Under the pieces are notes generated by a model, which ran no database searches, was not told where the DNA came from, and worked only from the letters and a program-made list of their open reading frames with translations. Of a stretch of 64,000 nucleotides of DNA, positions 9,582-18,237 are shown in pieces (positions within the stretch are counted from its first letter, which is position 1; every line of letters begins with the position of its first letter). This stretch comes from Aeromonas tecta (lineage in GTDB: Bacteria; Pseudomonadota; Gammaproteobacteria; Enterobacterales; Aeromonadaceae), in NCBI RefSeq assembly GCF_000820185.1, contig NZ_CDCA01000036.1, positions 186,786 through 250,785 on the forward strand, read 5' to 3'. Made by a program: the position numbers and the translations under genes.

Positions 9582-10220
9582 TTATACCTGCCTCAGCTGC
9601 GCAGCGAGATAATCGGTGAAGGCCGCGGGATCGCCCAGATAGGGAGACACGGGCAAGGAGACGAGGCGATCCCCCTGCATCAGCCCCAATGTGGGATAGC
9701 CCTGGCCGCCGAGACGACGCAGCCAGCCTTGGCTCTCGACCAGATGCTCATTCAGGTTCACCTGCTGATATGCCTGCTCGAACGCCGCGGCCGTGATGCC
9801 CTGCTCCTGTGCGAGTACCGTCAGATGAGCAAGGGAACCCACCCACAGACCGTCGCGGTAATGGGACTGCTGGATGCGATGCAGCATGGTCAAGCCATCC
9901 CCTCCCAGGGCACTCACCGCCAGGATGGCGCGAATGGGCGGCTCGGAGTCGAGCAGCAGGCCGTCCTTGAGCAGCAGTTCATCGAAGTAACGCTGCCCAA
10001 ATGGCTGGCCGGTCAGGGCCTGGATCCGCTCATCGTGGGGCCGCACATAGTCGCGCAGCGCCGTCCCCATGGGCTGACGACGCTCGCCGAGCCAGAGGCC
10101 ACCGGCATGCAGGGCAATCTTCAGCCCTGGGATCCGGGCCGCGGCCTCGAGCAGGGGGGCGGCGCCATAGCACCAGCCACAGAGGGGGTCATAGACGTAA
10201 TGCAGGGTCGTCTCGTTCAT
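9582..10220 (-). CDS. DsbA-family thioredoxin-fold protein (CGWC active site)
   Basis: This 212-residue protein has no signal peptide, so it is probably cytoplasmic. It carries a redox CGWC motif near residues 14-17 in the sequence YDPLCGWCYGAAP. This is the pattern of the DsbA/FrnE-like group, whose cytoplasmic members act as disulfide oxidoreductases or isomerases. A proline in the QGYPTLGL segment is consistent with the cis-Pro loop of the fold. The ATG at 10220 is preceded by GGAG at 7 bp. It lies downstream of the MBL-fold gene on the same strand, but a strong terminator hairpin (10240-10272) separates them. The substrate is unknown. Confidence 0.85.
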   Translation of the reverse strand: MNETTLHYVYDPLCGWCYGAAPLLEAAARIPGLKIALHAGGLWLGERRQPMGTALRDYVRPHDERIQALTGQPFGQRYFDELLLKDGLLLDSEPPIRAILAVSALGGDGLTMLHRIQQSHYRDGLWVGSLAHLTVLAQEQGITAAAFEQAYQQVNLNEHLVESQGWLRRLGGQGYPTLGLMQGDRLVSLPVSPYLGDPAAFTDYLAAQLRQV

Positions 10221-10239
10221 GGGGTCACTCCAGAAAATC

Positions 10240-10272
10240 AAAAAGCCGGGCAACCACTGCCCGGCAAAAAAA
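10240..10272 (-). terminator. Terminator after the MBL-fold gene
   Basis: Stem GCCGGGCA / TGCCCGGC (10245-10252 and 10258-10265) with a 5-base loop, flanked by A runs on the left and right in plus-strand sense. On the minus strand it gives a hairpin followed by five T and then a further T-rich stretch. It may reduce readthrough into the CGWC protein gene. Confidence 0.85.
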
Positions 10273-10294
10273 CACAGGGAACAGACTCAGGCTA

Positions 10295-11152
10295 TTACCA
10301 CTTCATCTCGCCGGTCGCGACCTTGGCTCCGATGGTCAGGCCATCGTCCAGCGGCAGCGCGGGATAGGCCTGCTTCAGTGCCTCAACCAGCTCGGCCGAG
10401 CCCTTGGCCTGGGCCAGTGCCTGCTCGAAGCGCAGAACATAGTCGCGGGTGAAGGTCACCGCCTCGGCGCCCTTGGGTTCGGTCCCGAGGAAGTGGCCAG
10501 GCACGACCCGCGCAGGTTTGAGTGCCAGTAGGTCGTTGAGAGTCTGCACCCACTGCGCCCGCGCCGCTGTCGTCTGGCTGTCCGCCATCCACACATGGGT
10601 GTTGCCATATACGGGCACGCCGCCCAGCGCCGTCTTGATGGAAGGCACCCACAGATAGGCGCTTGGGGTATTCATGGCTTTGATCTCAATCGTCTTGCCT
10701 TCCAGGGTCAGCTGGGAGGCCGTCATCACCTGGGGCACGATCAGCTGCTTGGGCGCCTGCTCGGCGAGGATGGGGCCCCAGTAGGCCAGCTTGGCATCCT
10801 TGGTCTGCTTGATATGGTCCACCACGTGTTGGCTTGCCAGGATCTTCACCTCGGGGAAGGCCGCCTTGATGGGTTCCAGGCCGAAGTAGTAGTCCGGATC
10901 CCCACCGCTGATGTAGACGGTGGTGAGCGTCTTGCCACTCTGCTTGATGAGATCAACCAGCGCCTTGCCATCATTGACCCCGAACTGGGCGTCGATGAGG
11001 ATGGCCTCCTTGTCGCCGCTCACCAGCTCGGAGGAGACCGGGAAGATGGCCTTCTCGCCGGGGTTGTAAACGGTCACGGTCAGGGGTCCTGCCAGGGCGG
11101 CGCCGCTGAGCAGGGTGGTGGCCAGGGTCAGGGTACGCAGTGTGGTATTCAT
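10295..11152 (-). CDS. Exported MBL-fold protein with altered metal-binding motif
   Basis: The 285-residue product has a clear signal peptide (cleavage near Ala21-Gly22) and the overall metallo-beta-lactamase fold, including VVPGHFLG (the second metal His region) and a DAQFG strand. The place where MBL enzymes carry H-x-H-x-D-H reads I-S-G-G-D-P-D-Y-Y-F (residues 81-90), so the first motif has no histidine. The protein may bind one metal, or none. RBS GAGG precedes the ATG at 11152. It is divergent from a LysR-type gene that probably regulates it. The function is unknown, possibly periplasmic hydrolysis. Confidence 0.75.
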   Translation of the reverse strand: MNTTLRTLTLATTLLSGAALAGPLTVTVYNPGEKAIFPVSSELVSGDKEAILIDAQFGVNDGKALVDLIKQSGKTLTTVYISGGDPDYYFGLEPIKAAFPEVKILASQHVVDHIKQTKDAKLAYWGPILAEQAPKQLIVPQVMTASQLTLEGKTIEIKAMNTPSAYLWVPSIKTALGGVPVYGNTHVWMADSQTTAARAQWVQTLNDLLALKPARVVPGHFLGTEPKGAEAVTFTRDYVLRFEQALAQAKGSAELVEALKQAYPALPLDDGLTIGAKVATGEMKW

Positions 11153-11210
11153 CGGGTGTGCCTCATTGGGTCGTTGTTCATCGAGTAAGGCTAGTTTATT
11201 GCAACCTTAT

Positions 11211-11224
11211 CGGTACAAATACCG
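11211..11224. promoter_or_regulatory. Palindromic operator candidate between LysR gene and MBL gene
   Basis: CGGTA-CAAA-TACCG is a perfect inverted repeat in the 121-bp divergent intergenic region between the MBL-fold gene and the LysR-type gene. LysR regulators commonly bind dyad (T-N11-A type) sites in such positions, so this is the best candidate for its operator. Confidence 0.5.
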
Positions 11225-11273
11225 CATAATGAGCGCATAACTGTTGCATATATCGAGCATATTGGGGCAAAGA

Positions 11274-12179
11274 ATGGATCGATTGACGGCATTGCGGGTA
11301 TTCGTCTGCGTGGTCGAACAAGGCAGTCTGAGCGGCGCCGGGGAAAAACTGGAGATGTCGCGGGCCATGGTGTCGCGCTATCTGGCGGAGCTGGAGCGCT
11401 GGATGGGCGCTCGCCTGCTGCATCGCACCACCCGCAGGCTCAGCCTCACCGGGCCGGGGGAAGAGGCGCTGAACCGGGCAAGGGCCATGCTGACCCTGGG
11501 AGAGGAGATGGAGCAGCTCGCCAGCCGCAGTGACGAGGCCCCCAAGGGTCAGCTGCGCATCACCAGCAGCTACTCCATCTCGGAGGCCCTGCTGGTGCGA
11601 GCGGCCAACGACTACCTGGCCCGCTACCCCGGTACGGCCATCGATATCCTGCTGCTGGACAGAACCGTCAATCTGGTGGAGGAGCGCATCGATCTCGCCG
11701 TGCGCATCACCAACGATCTGGATCCCAACCTGGTGGCCCGCCGCCTCGGCACCTGTCATTCGGTGGTCTGTGCCAGCCCCGCCTATCTGGCGCGCCACGG
11801 TACCCCGCAGCAGGTGCAGGATCTGGCCCTGCACAACTGCCTCACCTACACCTATTTCGGCAAGAGCCTGTGGGAGTTTCAGGGCCCTCATGGCCCCGAG
11901 TCCGTGCCGGTGAGCGGCAACCTGAGCGCCAACATCTCCAACCTGTTGCTCAAGGCGACCCTGGATGGCGCCGGCATCAGCCTGCAGCCACGTTACTCGG
12001 TACAAGCGGAGCTCGCGAGCGGCGCCTTGGTGCCCTTGCTGACCCAGTGGCAACCCAAGCGGCTCGGCGTCTATGCCGTCTATGGCACCCGCAAGCAGAT
12101 GTCTCCCCTGCTGCGCAGTTTCCTCGATTTTCTCATCGAGCGCATGGCCGGGGATCCCCTCTGGCAGGCCGATTCATAA
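11274..12179 (+). CDS. LysR-type transcriptional regulator
   Basis: The 301-residue protein has an N-terminal winged helix-turn-helix (about 1-60, MDRLTALRVFVCVVEQGSLS) and a LysR substrate-binding domain with the common TSSYSISEALL and LHNCLTYTYFGKS-type segments. It resembles the large DsdC/PtxR-like or YafC-like group with an unknown effector. The ATG at 11274 has a purine-rich GGGGCAAAGA upstream. Divergent orientation relative to the MBL-fold gene and a palindrome between them suggest it controls that gene and itself. Confidence 0.9.
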   Translation: MDRLTALRVFVCVVEQGSLSGAGEKLEMSRAMVSRYLAELERWMGARLLHRTTRRLSLTGPGEEALNRARAMLTLGEEMEQLASRSDEAPKGQLRITSSYSISEALLVRAANDYLARYPGTAIDILLLDRTVNLVEERIDLAVRITNDLDPNLVARRLGTCHSVVCASPAYLARHGTPQQVQDLALHNCLTYTYFGKSLWEFQGPHGPESVPVSGNLSANISNLLLKATLDGAGISLQPRYSVQAELASGALVPLLTQWQPKRLGVYAVYGTRKQMSPLLRSFLDFLIERMAGDPLWQADS

Positions 12180-12184
12180 ACAGC

Positions 12185-12210
12185 AAAACGGGGCCAGCAG
12201 GCCCCGTTTT
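12185..12210. terminator. Bidirectional terminator
   Basis: AAAACGGGGCC / GGCCCCGTTTT with a 4-base loop sits between the convergent LysR gene and the membrane-protein gene. It is symmetric and should act on both strands. Confidence 0.9.
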
Positions 12211-12226
12211 ATGCACAGTGATTGGC

Positions 12227-13009
12227 TTATGCCTCGAAGCCAAACTCCTTGGCGGGAGGCGCCGGCTCTGTGATATCCGACTCCTCCAGATAGATGTCGC
12301 GATAGGCCGCGTAGATGGAGTAGTTGATGGCCGGCAGCACCACCAGCAGGCCGACCAGGAACAGCGCCGCCCCCAACAACAGCAGAGCAGCGCCAATCAG
12401 TCCCCACCAGAGGAAGGGCCACATGTTGCTCAGACAGCCCTTGAAGCTGAGCTTGGCCGCCTGCCAGACGCTCACATCATGGAAGAAGATGAGGGCCGGG
12501 GCGAAGGTGATGGCCATCAGCACGGGCACCATCAAGGCCAGCCCCAGCAGCAGGCAGAGCAGGAGTCCCTGCGCCTGTGCCACCGTCAGCGTCAGGGTTT
12601 CCGGATCCTGGGACAGCAAGCCGGTCAGATCCCACAGGTGGAGCACGGCAAAGCAGGCCAACAAGATCAGGCAGAACAGCGACAGTACCAGCAGCCCCCC
12701 CAATACCAGTGGCGTCAGCTTGTGGCGAAATCCGGCAAAGAAGTCGGCAAACTGAAGGGGCTGACCCGCATAGCCCCGCTGCGCCACCACCACCCAGCCA
12801 GCGCCCCACACCATGTACAGCAACTGAGAGATAAAACTGCCTGCCGGCAACTGCTCCAGCACAGTTCCCACCACAAACCAGAGCACTATCATGGCCACGC
12901 TGGCCCCCATGCCCTTGTTGAAGATGTCGAACCCGGTGCGGATCCAGACCCAACCCCGCCCGATGGAGTGGCGCTTGGGCTCTCGGCGCAGACTGTTGTC
13001 ACTGTTCAT
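12227..13009 (-). CDS. Multi-pass membrane protein, BPSS1780-like family
   Basis: The 260-residue protein has roughly six hydrophobic segments (for example about 35-55, 60-80, 100-125, 145-175, 195-220 and 220-240). Its N-terminal VWIRTGFDIFNKG sequence is typical of the BPSS1780/YciC-like integral membrane family of unknown function. The ATG at 13009 is preferred over the adjacent ATG at 13012 because GAGG then lies 6 bp upstream. It stands immediately downstream of the fimbrial operon on the same strand (34 bp gap) but shows no link to fimbrial assembly in its sequence. Confidence 0.7.
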   Translation of the reverse strand: MNSDNSLRREPKRHSIGRGWVWIRTGFDIFNKGMGASVAMIVLWFVVGTVLEQLPAGSFISQLLYMVWGAGWVVVAQRGYAGQPLQFADFFAGFRHKLTPLVLGGLLVLSLFCLILLACFAVLHLWDLTGLLSQDPETLTLTVAQAQGLLLCLLLGLALMVPVLMAITFAPALIFFHDVSVWQAAKLSFKGCLSNMWPFLWWGLIGAALLLLGAALFLVGLLVVLPAINYSIYAAYRDIYLEESDITEPAPPAKEFGFEA

Positions 13010-13043
13010 CATCAACCTCATTGTAAAACGGACGGAAAACACC

Positions 13044-14090
13044 TCAGGGGACAGTCACGGTAACCATGATGGTGCCGGTATAGGTACCGGTACGAACCAC
13101 CTGCCCCGGCAGCTTGGTCGGGTACAGCCTCACCTTGTAGTCGGTATTATGGGTGGCTGCAGCATAGGGTACAGCGATGGCGGTCGCGAATGGAATAGGG
13201 GTTAGAGTGCTCTGCTCCAGCATCCCCACCCCGACCCCGGCCAGGCTAGTGGTGATAAAACGATTCTGGCTGGTGAGCGCGCCTCCGAAGCTGTAGCTGA
13301 GCGGCACAGTGTAATCACTCGGGATCTGGCTGCAAGTTACACTCACATCCACAGTGGGGGGAGCATAGCCCTTGGGGACCTCGCCTTCGACGAAGGCGCT
13401 CTGGGCCACGGCACCGAGATTGATGGGGATATTGGTACCCGCCGGGAACTGGCAGGTCGGGGTCGAGGTGACGCTGATATTCATCGCCAATGTGCTGAAG
13501 GCATTGGCCGGGCTGGTATCGGGAGCACTCCCGCGACGCACAAAAAGATAAGCGACGTTACCGCTGAAGGTCTGGGTGCCCGTAACGCCTTTGAGTAGTT
13601 TGAGGGTATAGCGACCGCCGCTCACACTGATCCCACCCACCGTCAGATTGGCCACGTTGGGGATGCAGAGAGCCAGCACACCAAGAGAGGTATCGCTGAA
13701 GGGTATTGTCTGATAGCCTCCGGCTCCCGCATTGAACTCGGCTTTGAGTCCAAAATAGGTGTTGAGCTGGATGAGAGTCCCCAGAGGATCTGAGACGGTG
13801 GGCAGGCTGGTAGTGGCCTGATAATAGGTTGTCGCCAGCAACCCCACCGTGACCCCAGTACAGTTGCAAGTAGCCGAACTGGTGGTCAAGAAGGCGGTGG
13901 GGCCGCTGGTAGCTCCAGGCTGGTAGAGGGTGTTGGTGGTACTGATAGGGCCGGTAGCCACGAAGGCGCTGGTGCATTGACCATTGACGGCATGGGCTTT
14001 TGGCTGCCATAGCAGACACCCCAGCAGCAAGGCTCCCACCACCCAGAGGTTCGACCCGCCTAGCCCATCATGCCCCGCTTGTTCAGTCAT
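13044..14090 (-). CDS. Fimbrial tip adhesin / minor subunit of chaperone-usher operon
   Basis: The 348-residue product starts with a signal-like segment (ending Ala-His-Ala near residue 34), then about 160 residues of Cys-containing, Ser/Thr/Gly-rich sequence unlike a plain pilin. A C-terminal pilin-like domain carries a Cys pair (TPTCQFP and DVSVTCSQ) and ends in the beta-strand GTYTGTIMVTVTVP. A two-domain lectin-plus-pilin layout is typical of tip adhesins such as FimH, but no specific lectin family is recognised. It is the last gene of the five-gene operon, overlapping the second chaperone by 8 bp. The adhesin role is inferred from layout and position. Confidence 0.72.
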   Translation of the reverse strand: MTEQAGHDGLGGSNLWVVGALLLGCLLWQPKAHAVNGQCTSAFVATGPISTTNTLYQPGATSGPTAFLTTSSATCNCTGVTVGLLATTYYQATTSLPTVSDPLGTLIQLNTYFGLKAEFNAGAGGYQTIPFSDTSLGVLALCIPNVANLTVGGISVSGGRYTLKLLKGVTGTQTFSGNVAYLFVRRGSAPDTSPANAFSTLAMNISVTSTPTCQFPAGTNIPINLGAVAQSAFVEGEVPKGYAPPTVDVSVTCSQIPSDYTVPLSYSFGGALTSQNRFITTSLAGVGVGMLEQSTLTPIPFATAIAVPYAAATHNTDYKVRLYPTKLPGQVVRTGTYTGTIMVTVTVP

Positions 14091-14814
14091 GCGTGTTGCC
14101 TCCCTGCCTGCCTAGCACGAGTCCCTGCTCATGATAGAGTCCATCGTCGTCAATCCAGCGCACTCTTCCCTTATTGGCAGTCATTTCAACCAACGGAATT
14201 GGAATTTGTAGCATGCCATAGGGTGGGATCAGCCCCCCCTGTTGCCAGCTGACCTTTCTTGTCCCCGCCTCGAGCAGCACCTCGCTCAGGCTGATATGAA
14301 AGGGGCTCGGGTTGCTGACGCTGAGCCCTTGTGTCTGTGTCTGCCAACGAAGCCGGGTAACCGCCTCCGCCACCGACCCCTGCAAGCCGGGCGGGCGATA
14401 AAACAGCTTGATGCGAGTACGATAAGCGAGCTGTACTGTCCCTGCCGAGCCGGATGCCTTGGGTGGCAGCCCCAGTACATTGAGCCAGAACAAGGATTCC
14501 CGATCTCGAGGGAGCGCGCTCAGATCCGCCCCCAACACCCGCAACGCCTGCCCCTTTTCCGGCCCCAACCGCATCATGGGTGGCAGCACCAAAAAGGGTG
14601 TCGAGACCTCGGCCGGTCCCTGATTTTCATTCCCCCCATCGACCCAGGCCTGCAGCAGGCTGGGAGCCGCGCCCTGGTTGTGAACCATCACACTGACTTC
14701 GCGGGCGCCGCCATCATAGACAAGCCGGGTGCTCAGCAGGTTGAGCGCGGCCTCGCAATCTGGCCACCACAGCAGGGTGACCACGGCCAGAGAGGAAAGC
14801 AGTGAAGTTTTCAT
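14083..14814 (-). CDS. Periplasmic fimbrial chaperone (second of two)
   Basis: This PapD/FimC-family chaperone supplies a donor strand to fimbrial subunits in the periplasm. The 243-residue product has a signal peptide (about 1-22). The first Ig-like domain contains RESLFWLNVLGLPP and TRIKLFYRP, the family signature with the conserved Arg and Lys that anchor the subunit C terminus. The second Ig domain is shorter. The ATG at 14814 overlaps the usher stop by 4 bp. It differs from the first chaperone in the cluster; the position next to the adhesin suggests it may serve that subunit. Confidence 0.9.
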   Translation of the reverse strand: MKTSLLSSLAVVTLLWWPDCEAALNLLSTRLVYDGGAREVSVMVHNQGAAPSLLQAWVDGGNENQGPAEVSTPFLVLPPMMRLGPEKGQALRVLGADLSALPRDRESLFWLNVLGLPPKASGSAGTVQLAYRTRIKLFYRPPGLQGSVAEAVTRLRWQTQTQGLSVSNPSPFHISLSEVLLEAGTRKVSWQQGGLIPPYGMLQIPIPLVEMTANKGRVRWIDDDGLYHEQGLVLGRQGGNTHD

Positions 14815-17462
14815 GAACCTGCTCCGGTGACCAGGCAGCGGGCGGCGACCTGCTGATAAGGTACGGCGGGATCGGGCTTGGGCACCCGATAATCCAGCCG
14901 GCAGTGCTGATCGCTCTCCTGCCCCCATTGGACATAGAGCACCGCCTGCTCACCGCGCACGAAGATAAGTCCCCCCTGGCCGACCACGGCGACCGAGCGA
15001 CCGGCACCATCGACCACATCGGCCCCGAACGGCAGGACGCTGCCATCCGGCCGCGTCACCTTGAGCAGCAGCGGCTGACCGACATGGGTCTCATAGGCCA
15101 ATTTGACGATGGCTCCCCGGCGCGGAGCAACCATCTGGGCGCTGCCATCTATCTCCACATCCAGCGGCAAGCCGCTCGGATCCAGGCCGATGATGTTGGT
15201 GCGATAAGGGTTGAGCCCGGCCAGCACGGCATAACCATCGGCATCCACTTCGCTGCCGATCCCGTGACTGACCCTGGCGCCCTCGGCGCCTTTGGCCTCG
15301 ATCAATGCCATCGTCTCTCCTTGGGTCTGACCCAGCACCCAACCATCCTTGTGCACCAGCAGAGTGCCCTTGGCCGACGCTACATATTGGGAATAGCCCT
15401 CCCCCTGACTGGTTGAGAGGCCCAGCTGGGTTGCGGGCGTCTGATATTGCACATTGGCACCATAGCCCTGATAGCCGGCGCCACTGCCCTGGCTCTGACT
15501 GCCGTAGAGCCCATAGTAAAGCTGCCCGTCCCGGGAGCCGCCATTGAGATCCAGTCTGGCGCTGTAACCCTGCCCCTCCTGATAGGAGACGGTGCTGCTC
15601 AGACGAGGTGCACCGAGCCGATCGCCGATGGGAATACTGAGACTCAGCATATATTGATCGCCCACCCCGTCGTCCAGCGAATGGCTGGCCGAGAGCGTCA
15701 GATTACCCCAGTCAAAGCCCCGATTGTAGCCGAGCTGGAAGCTGCTGCTCTTGTCCTGGCCCCCCCAATAATCGCGACTGATGCCGTTGAAATAGAGATC
15801 CCCCCAGTCCCCTATGGGTTGATTGACGTTGAGCTGGAAGCGATTGCGCTCCTGCTGCACCTGATCGAACGTCTGCGCCTGCGCGGCGGCCACATCGCTG
15901 AGATCCAGATAACCCTCGCTGGAAAAACGGTAGGCCGCCAGGGTGAAGTAGGTCTGTGTTACATCCATCTGTTTGCTGTACGTCAGGCGATAGCTCTGCC
16001 CCGAGGACGACGGGGGCAAGTCGGAGATGGCGGGCAGATCCCGCGCCCAGGAGCCGGTGACATCGAGCGCCAGTGCGCCGTAGTCAGTGCCCACCGCGGC
16101 GCCCCCCAGCAGGGCGGCATAGTCTTCGGCGGCGATGGTGCCGCCGTACAGGGTCAGGGTGTTGGAGAAACCGCGTCTATAGGTGCCTTGCAGAAAATCC
16201 GGGCCATCGGGGCCAGCGTCATTGCGGTAACGGCCCAGGGTCAGGCTGAAGCGAGAGGTGTCATCCCGCAACATCTGCACCACGGAAGAGAACGGCAGGG
16301 TGAAGCTGCGGGTGCTGCCATCCGCCTCCGTGATGGTCACGTCCAGATCACCGGCGAAGCTGGTGGCATAGAGATCGTCGATGGCAAACGCACCGGGGGC
16401 GACCTGGGTTTCATAGATGAGGGTGCTGCCCTGACGGATGGTGACTCTGGCATTGCTCTGGGCCACGCCGCGCACCACGGGGGCAAAGCCTCGCTCGAAG
16501 TCCGGCAGCATGGCATCGTCGCTGGCCAGCTGCACGCCGGTGAAGGGCACACTGTCAAAGCTGTCTCCTGGGGTAAAATATTCCCCCAGGGTGAGCTGGG
16601 CAGTCTGCGAGGTAACATCCCGCTGGGCATAAGTGTTGAGCGTCTGGTAGCTGCCACCCTCACTGCCCTGCCATGAGCCGTTATGACGCAGGCGCCAGGC
16701 CCCCAGATTGATCCCCGTATTGAGGTTGACGCTGTTGCTGAACTGCTCGTCGGTGCCACTCTGCTTGCTGTAATAGAGGTTGGCATTGTAACCGACGAAG
16801 GCCGCATTGATCCCCTGCACCCACTGCTCCGGGCCAACATAGTCGCGCCTGACTTGACCGACGTAGGCCTGCGGCAGGCTGAGGGCACCGCTCAGGCTGG
16901 CCAGATCGAAGACGAAGCTTGCGCCCGGCACCAGAGACTCCACCTGTATGCAGTCTCTCTGGAGCTGACGCTTCACCGACTTCTGGTTTGGCAGCTTGTC
17001 CACCAGCAGTCCCCACTGTTTAGGCTGATCGGGCTGGAAGCAAAACAGCGGGATCTTGGGGTCGGGTCCGCCTCTCACCTCCACCTGCTGGCTGATCTTG
17101 TCCTTGCCATTGATGATGATGTCGAGCTGGTAATGGCCGAGCGGGATGAAATCAGCACGGGCGAAGCGAGCCAGATCGATGTTTACCCCCAGACTGTCGA
17201 GCAGTTGACTGTCAAATTCGACATCGGCAGGTGCGGTAGGTGTGGCAGCGGAAACGGCTGGCGCAGCCTCGTCAGCCAACACGATCGTTCCCCATAGCAG
17301 CAGAAACACCCATCCGCAGCCAGATCCCGCAATGCCTCTCGGATGCGAAGCTTTGACATAAGGCATTGAGTGCTGGGGATCACTGGCTATCAAGGCATCC
17401 CTCCCCTCAAGATTGGCAGAAACCCAGGGAGAGGATGAACGGCCATCCGGCTCCCGCGCCAT
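14811..17462 (-). CDS. Outer-membrane fimbrial usher
   Basis: This is the FimD/PapC-family pore that assembles and secretes the fimbria. About 883 residues long, it includes the N-terminal chaperone-binding domain (about 80-220, starting VEFDSQLLDSLGVNIDL), the 24-strand barrel with an internal plug, and C-terminal domains with a Cys pair (residues CRLDYR and ARCLV near the end). The start is uncertain. The ATG at 17462 follows the chaperone stop by 9 bp, but the ATG at 17366 (MPYVKASHP...) would give a more normal signal peptide; neither has a good ribosome binding site. Its own stop overlaps the second chaperone start. Confidence 0.93.
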   Translation of the reverse strand: MAREPDGRSSSPWVSANLEGRDALIASDPQHSMPYVKASHPRGIAGSGCGWVFLLLWGTIVLADEAAPAVSAATPTAPADVEFDSQLLDSLGVNIDLARFARADFIPLGHYQLDIIINGKDKISQQVEVRGGPDPKIPLFCFQPDQPKQWGLLVDKLPNQKSVKRQLQRDCIQVESLVPGASFVFDLASLSGALSLPQAYVGQVRRDYVGPEQWVQGINAAFVGYNANLYYSKQSGTDEQFSNSVNLNTGINLGAWRLRHNGSWQGSEGGSYQTLNTYAQRDVTSQTAQLTLGEYFTPGDSFDSVPFTGVQLASDDAMLPDFERGFAPVVRGVAQSNARVTIRQGSTLIYETQVAPGAFAIDDLYATSFAGDLDVTITEADGSTRSFTLPFSSVVQMLRDDTSRFSLTLGRYRNDAGPDGPDFLQGTYRRGFSNTLTLYGGTIAAEDYAALLGGAAVGTDYGALALDVTGSWARDLPAISDLPPSSSGQSYRLTYSKQMDVTQTYFTLAAYRFSSEGYLDLSDVAAAQAQTFDQVQQERNRFQLNVNQPIGDWGDLYFNGISRDYWGGQDKSSSFQLGYNRGFDWGNLTLSASHSLDDGVGDQYMLSLSIPIGDRLGAPRLSSTVSYQEGQGYSARLDLNGGSRDGQLYYGLYGSQSQGSGAGYQGYGANVQYQTPATQLGLSTSQGEGYSQYVASAKGTLLVHKDGWVLGQTQGETMALIEAKGAEGARVSHGIGSEVDADGYAVLAGLNPYRTNIIGLDPSGLPLDVEIDGSAQMVAPRRGAIVKLAYETHVGQPLLLKVTRPDGSVLPFGADVVDGAGRSVAVVGQGGLIFVRGEQAVLYVQWGQESDQHCRLDYRVPKPDPAVPYQQVAARCLVTGAGS

Positions 17463-17471
17463 GACACGGGA

Positions 17472-18227
17472 TCAGTTGAACACGAATCGACCCGCTTCGC
17501 GGGCCCCATAATCATTGAGCCAGTAGAAGGTCACCGCCTTGGCATGCACAGTGCCCGACAAGCGGTCGACAGGAAAATCGAAGCTGCCTCCCGGCGCTAC
17601 CATGCCACCGCTGAGATTGCTGTAAGACTTGGCCTCGGCGGTCTGCAACTCCAGATTGCTGATGCTGACGTGATAGAGACTCGGATTGCTGGCCCGCAGC
17701 GCATACCCCTCACCCTGCCTGACCAGACGCCAGTTCAGGTGATTGGCGGAGTGCTCGATGTTGCCGGCCAACCCTTCTGGCCGATAAAACAGCTTGATGC
17801 GTGAGCGAAAGGCAAGCTGAACCAGATTCTGACCCGCCTGAGTGGATTTCGCGCTAGGCGGAACTTCCAGCACATTCAGCCAGAATACCGACTCGCGATC
17901 TTGTGGCAGCCCCTGCCCGACATAAGAGAGACGCAGCGACTGGCCGCGCTGGGCCTCGATACGCGTGATGGGAGGGGTGATCAAGAAGGGAACCGCGTCG
18001 ACGCCCGGGCGGATGCGGCGATCGCCGGCATCCAGCCACACCTGCACCAAGGAGGGGGTATTGCCCTTGTTGGTTAGCTCCAGAGTGACCTCACGGGCGG
18101 CGGCAGGGTAGATGACCCGGGTGCCGGAGATCTGGACGTAGCTGCTAGCCTGCCAGGAAACAAACAGCGCCATGCACCAAAGATAACGGCACAGTACTAC
18201 TTGGCTAGGCCCCCAGAACCGGCTCAC
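17472..18227 (-). CDS. Periplasmic fimbrial chaperone (first of two), GTG start
   Basis: This PapD-like chaperone is encoded directly after the pilin. I chose the GTG at 18227, 10 bp after the pilin stop. It gives a complete signal peptide (MSRFWGPSQVVLC..., cleaved near Trp-Gln-Ala), whereas the first ATG at 18173 would leave only about nine hydrophobic residues. The 251-residue product carries RESVFWLNVLEVPP and SRIKLFYRPEGL, and the motif TRVIYP with the conserved Arg. It shares the family signature with the second chaperone but is clearly divergent from it, so the two are not a recent duplication. Confidence 0.88.
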   Translation of the reverse strand: MSRFWGPSQVVLCRYLWCMALFVSWQASSYVQISGTRVIYPAAAREVTLELTNKGNTPSLVQVWLDAGDRRIRPGVDAVPFLITPPITRIEAQRGQSLRLSYVGQGLPQDRESVFWLNVLEVPPSAKSTQAGQNLVQLAFRSRIKLFYRPEGLAGNIEHSANHLNWRLVRQGEGYALRASNPSLYHVSISNLELQTAEAKSYSNLSGGMVAPGGSFDFPVDRLSGTVHAKAVTFYWLNDYGAREAGRFVFN

Positions 18228-18237
18228 GGGGCGGATC

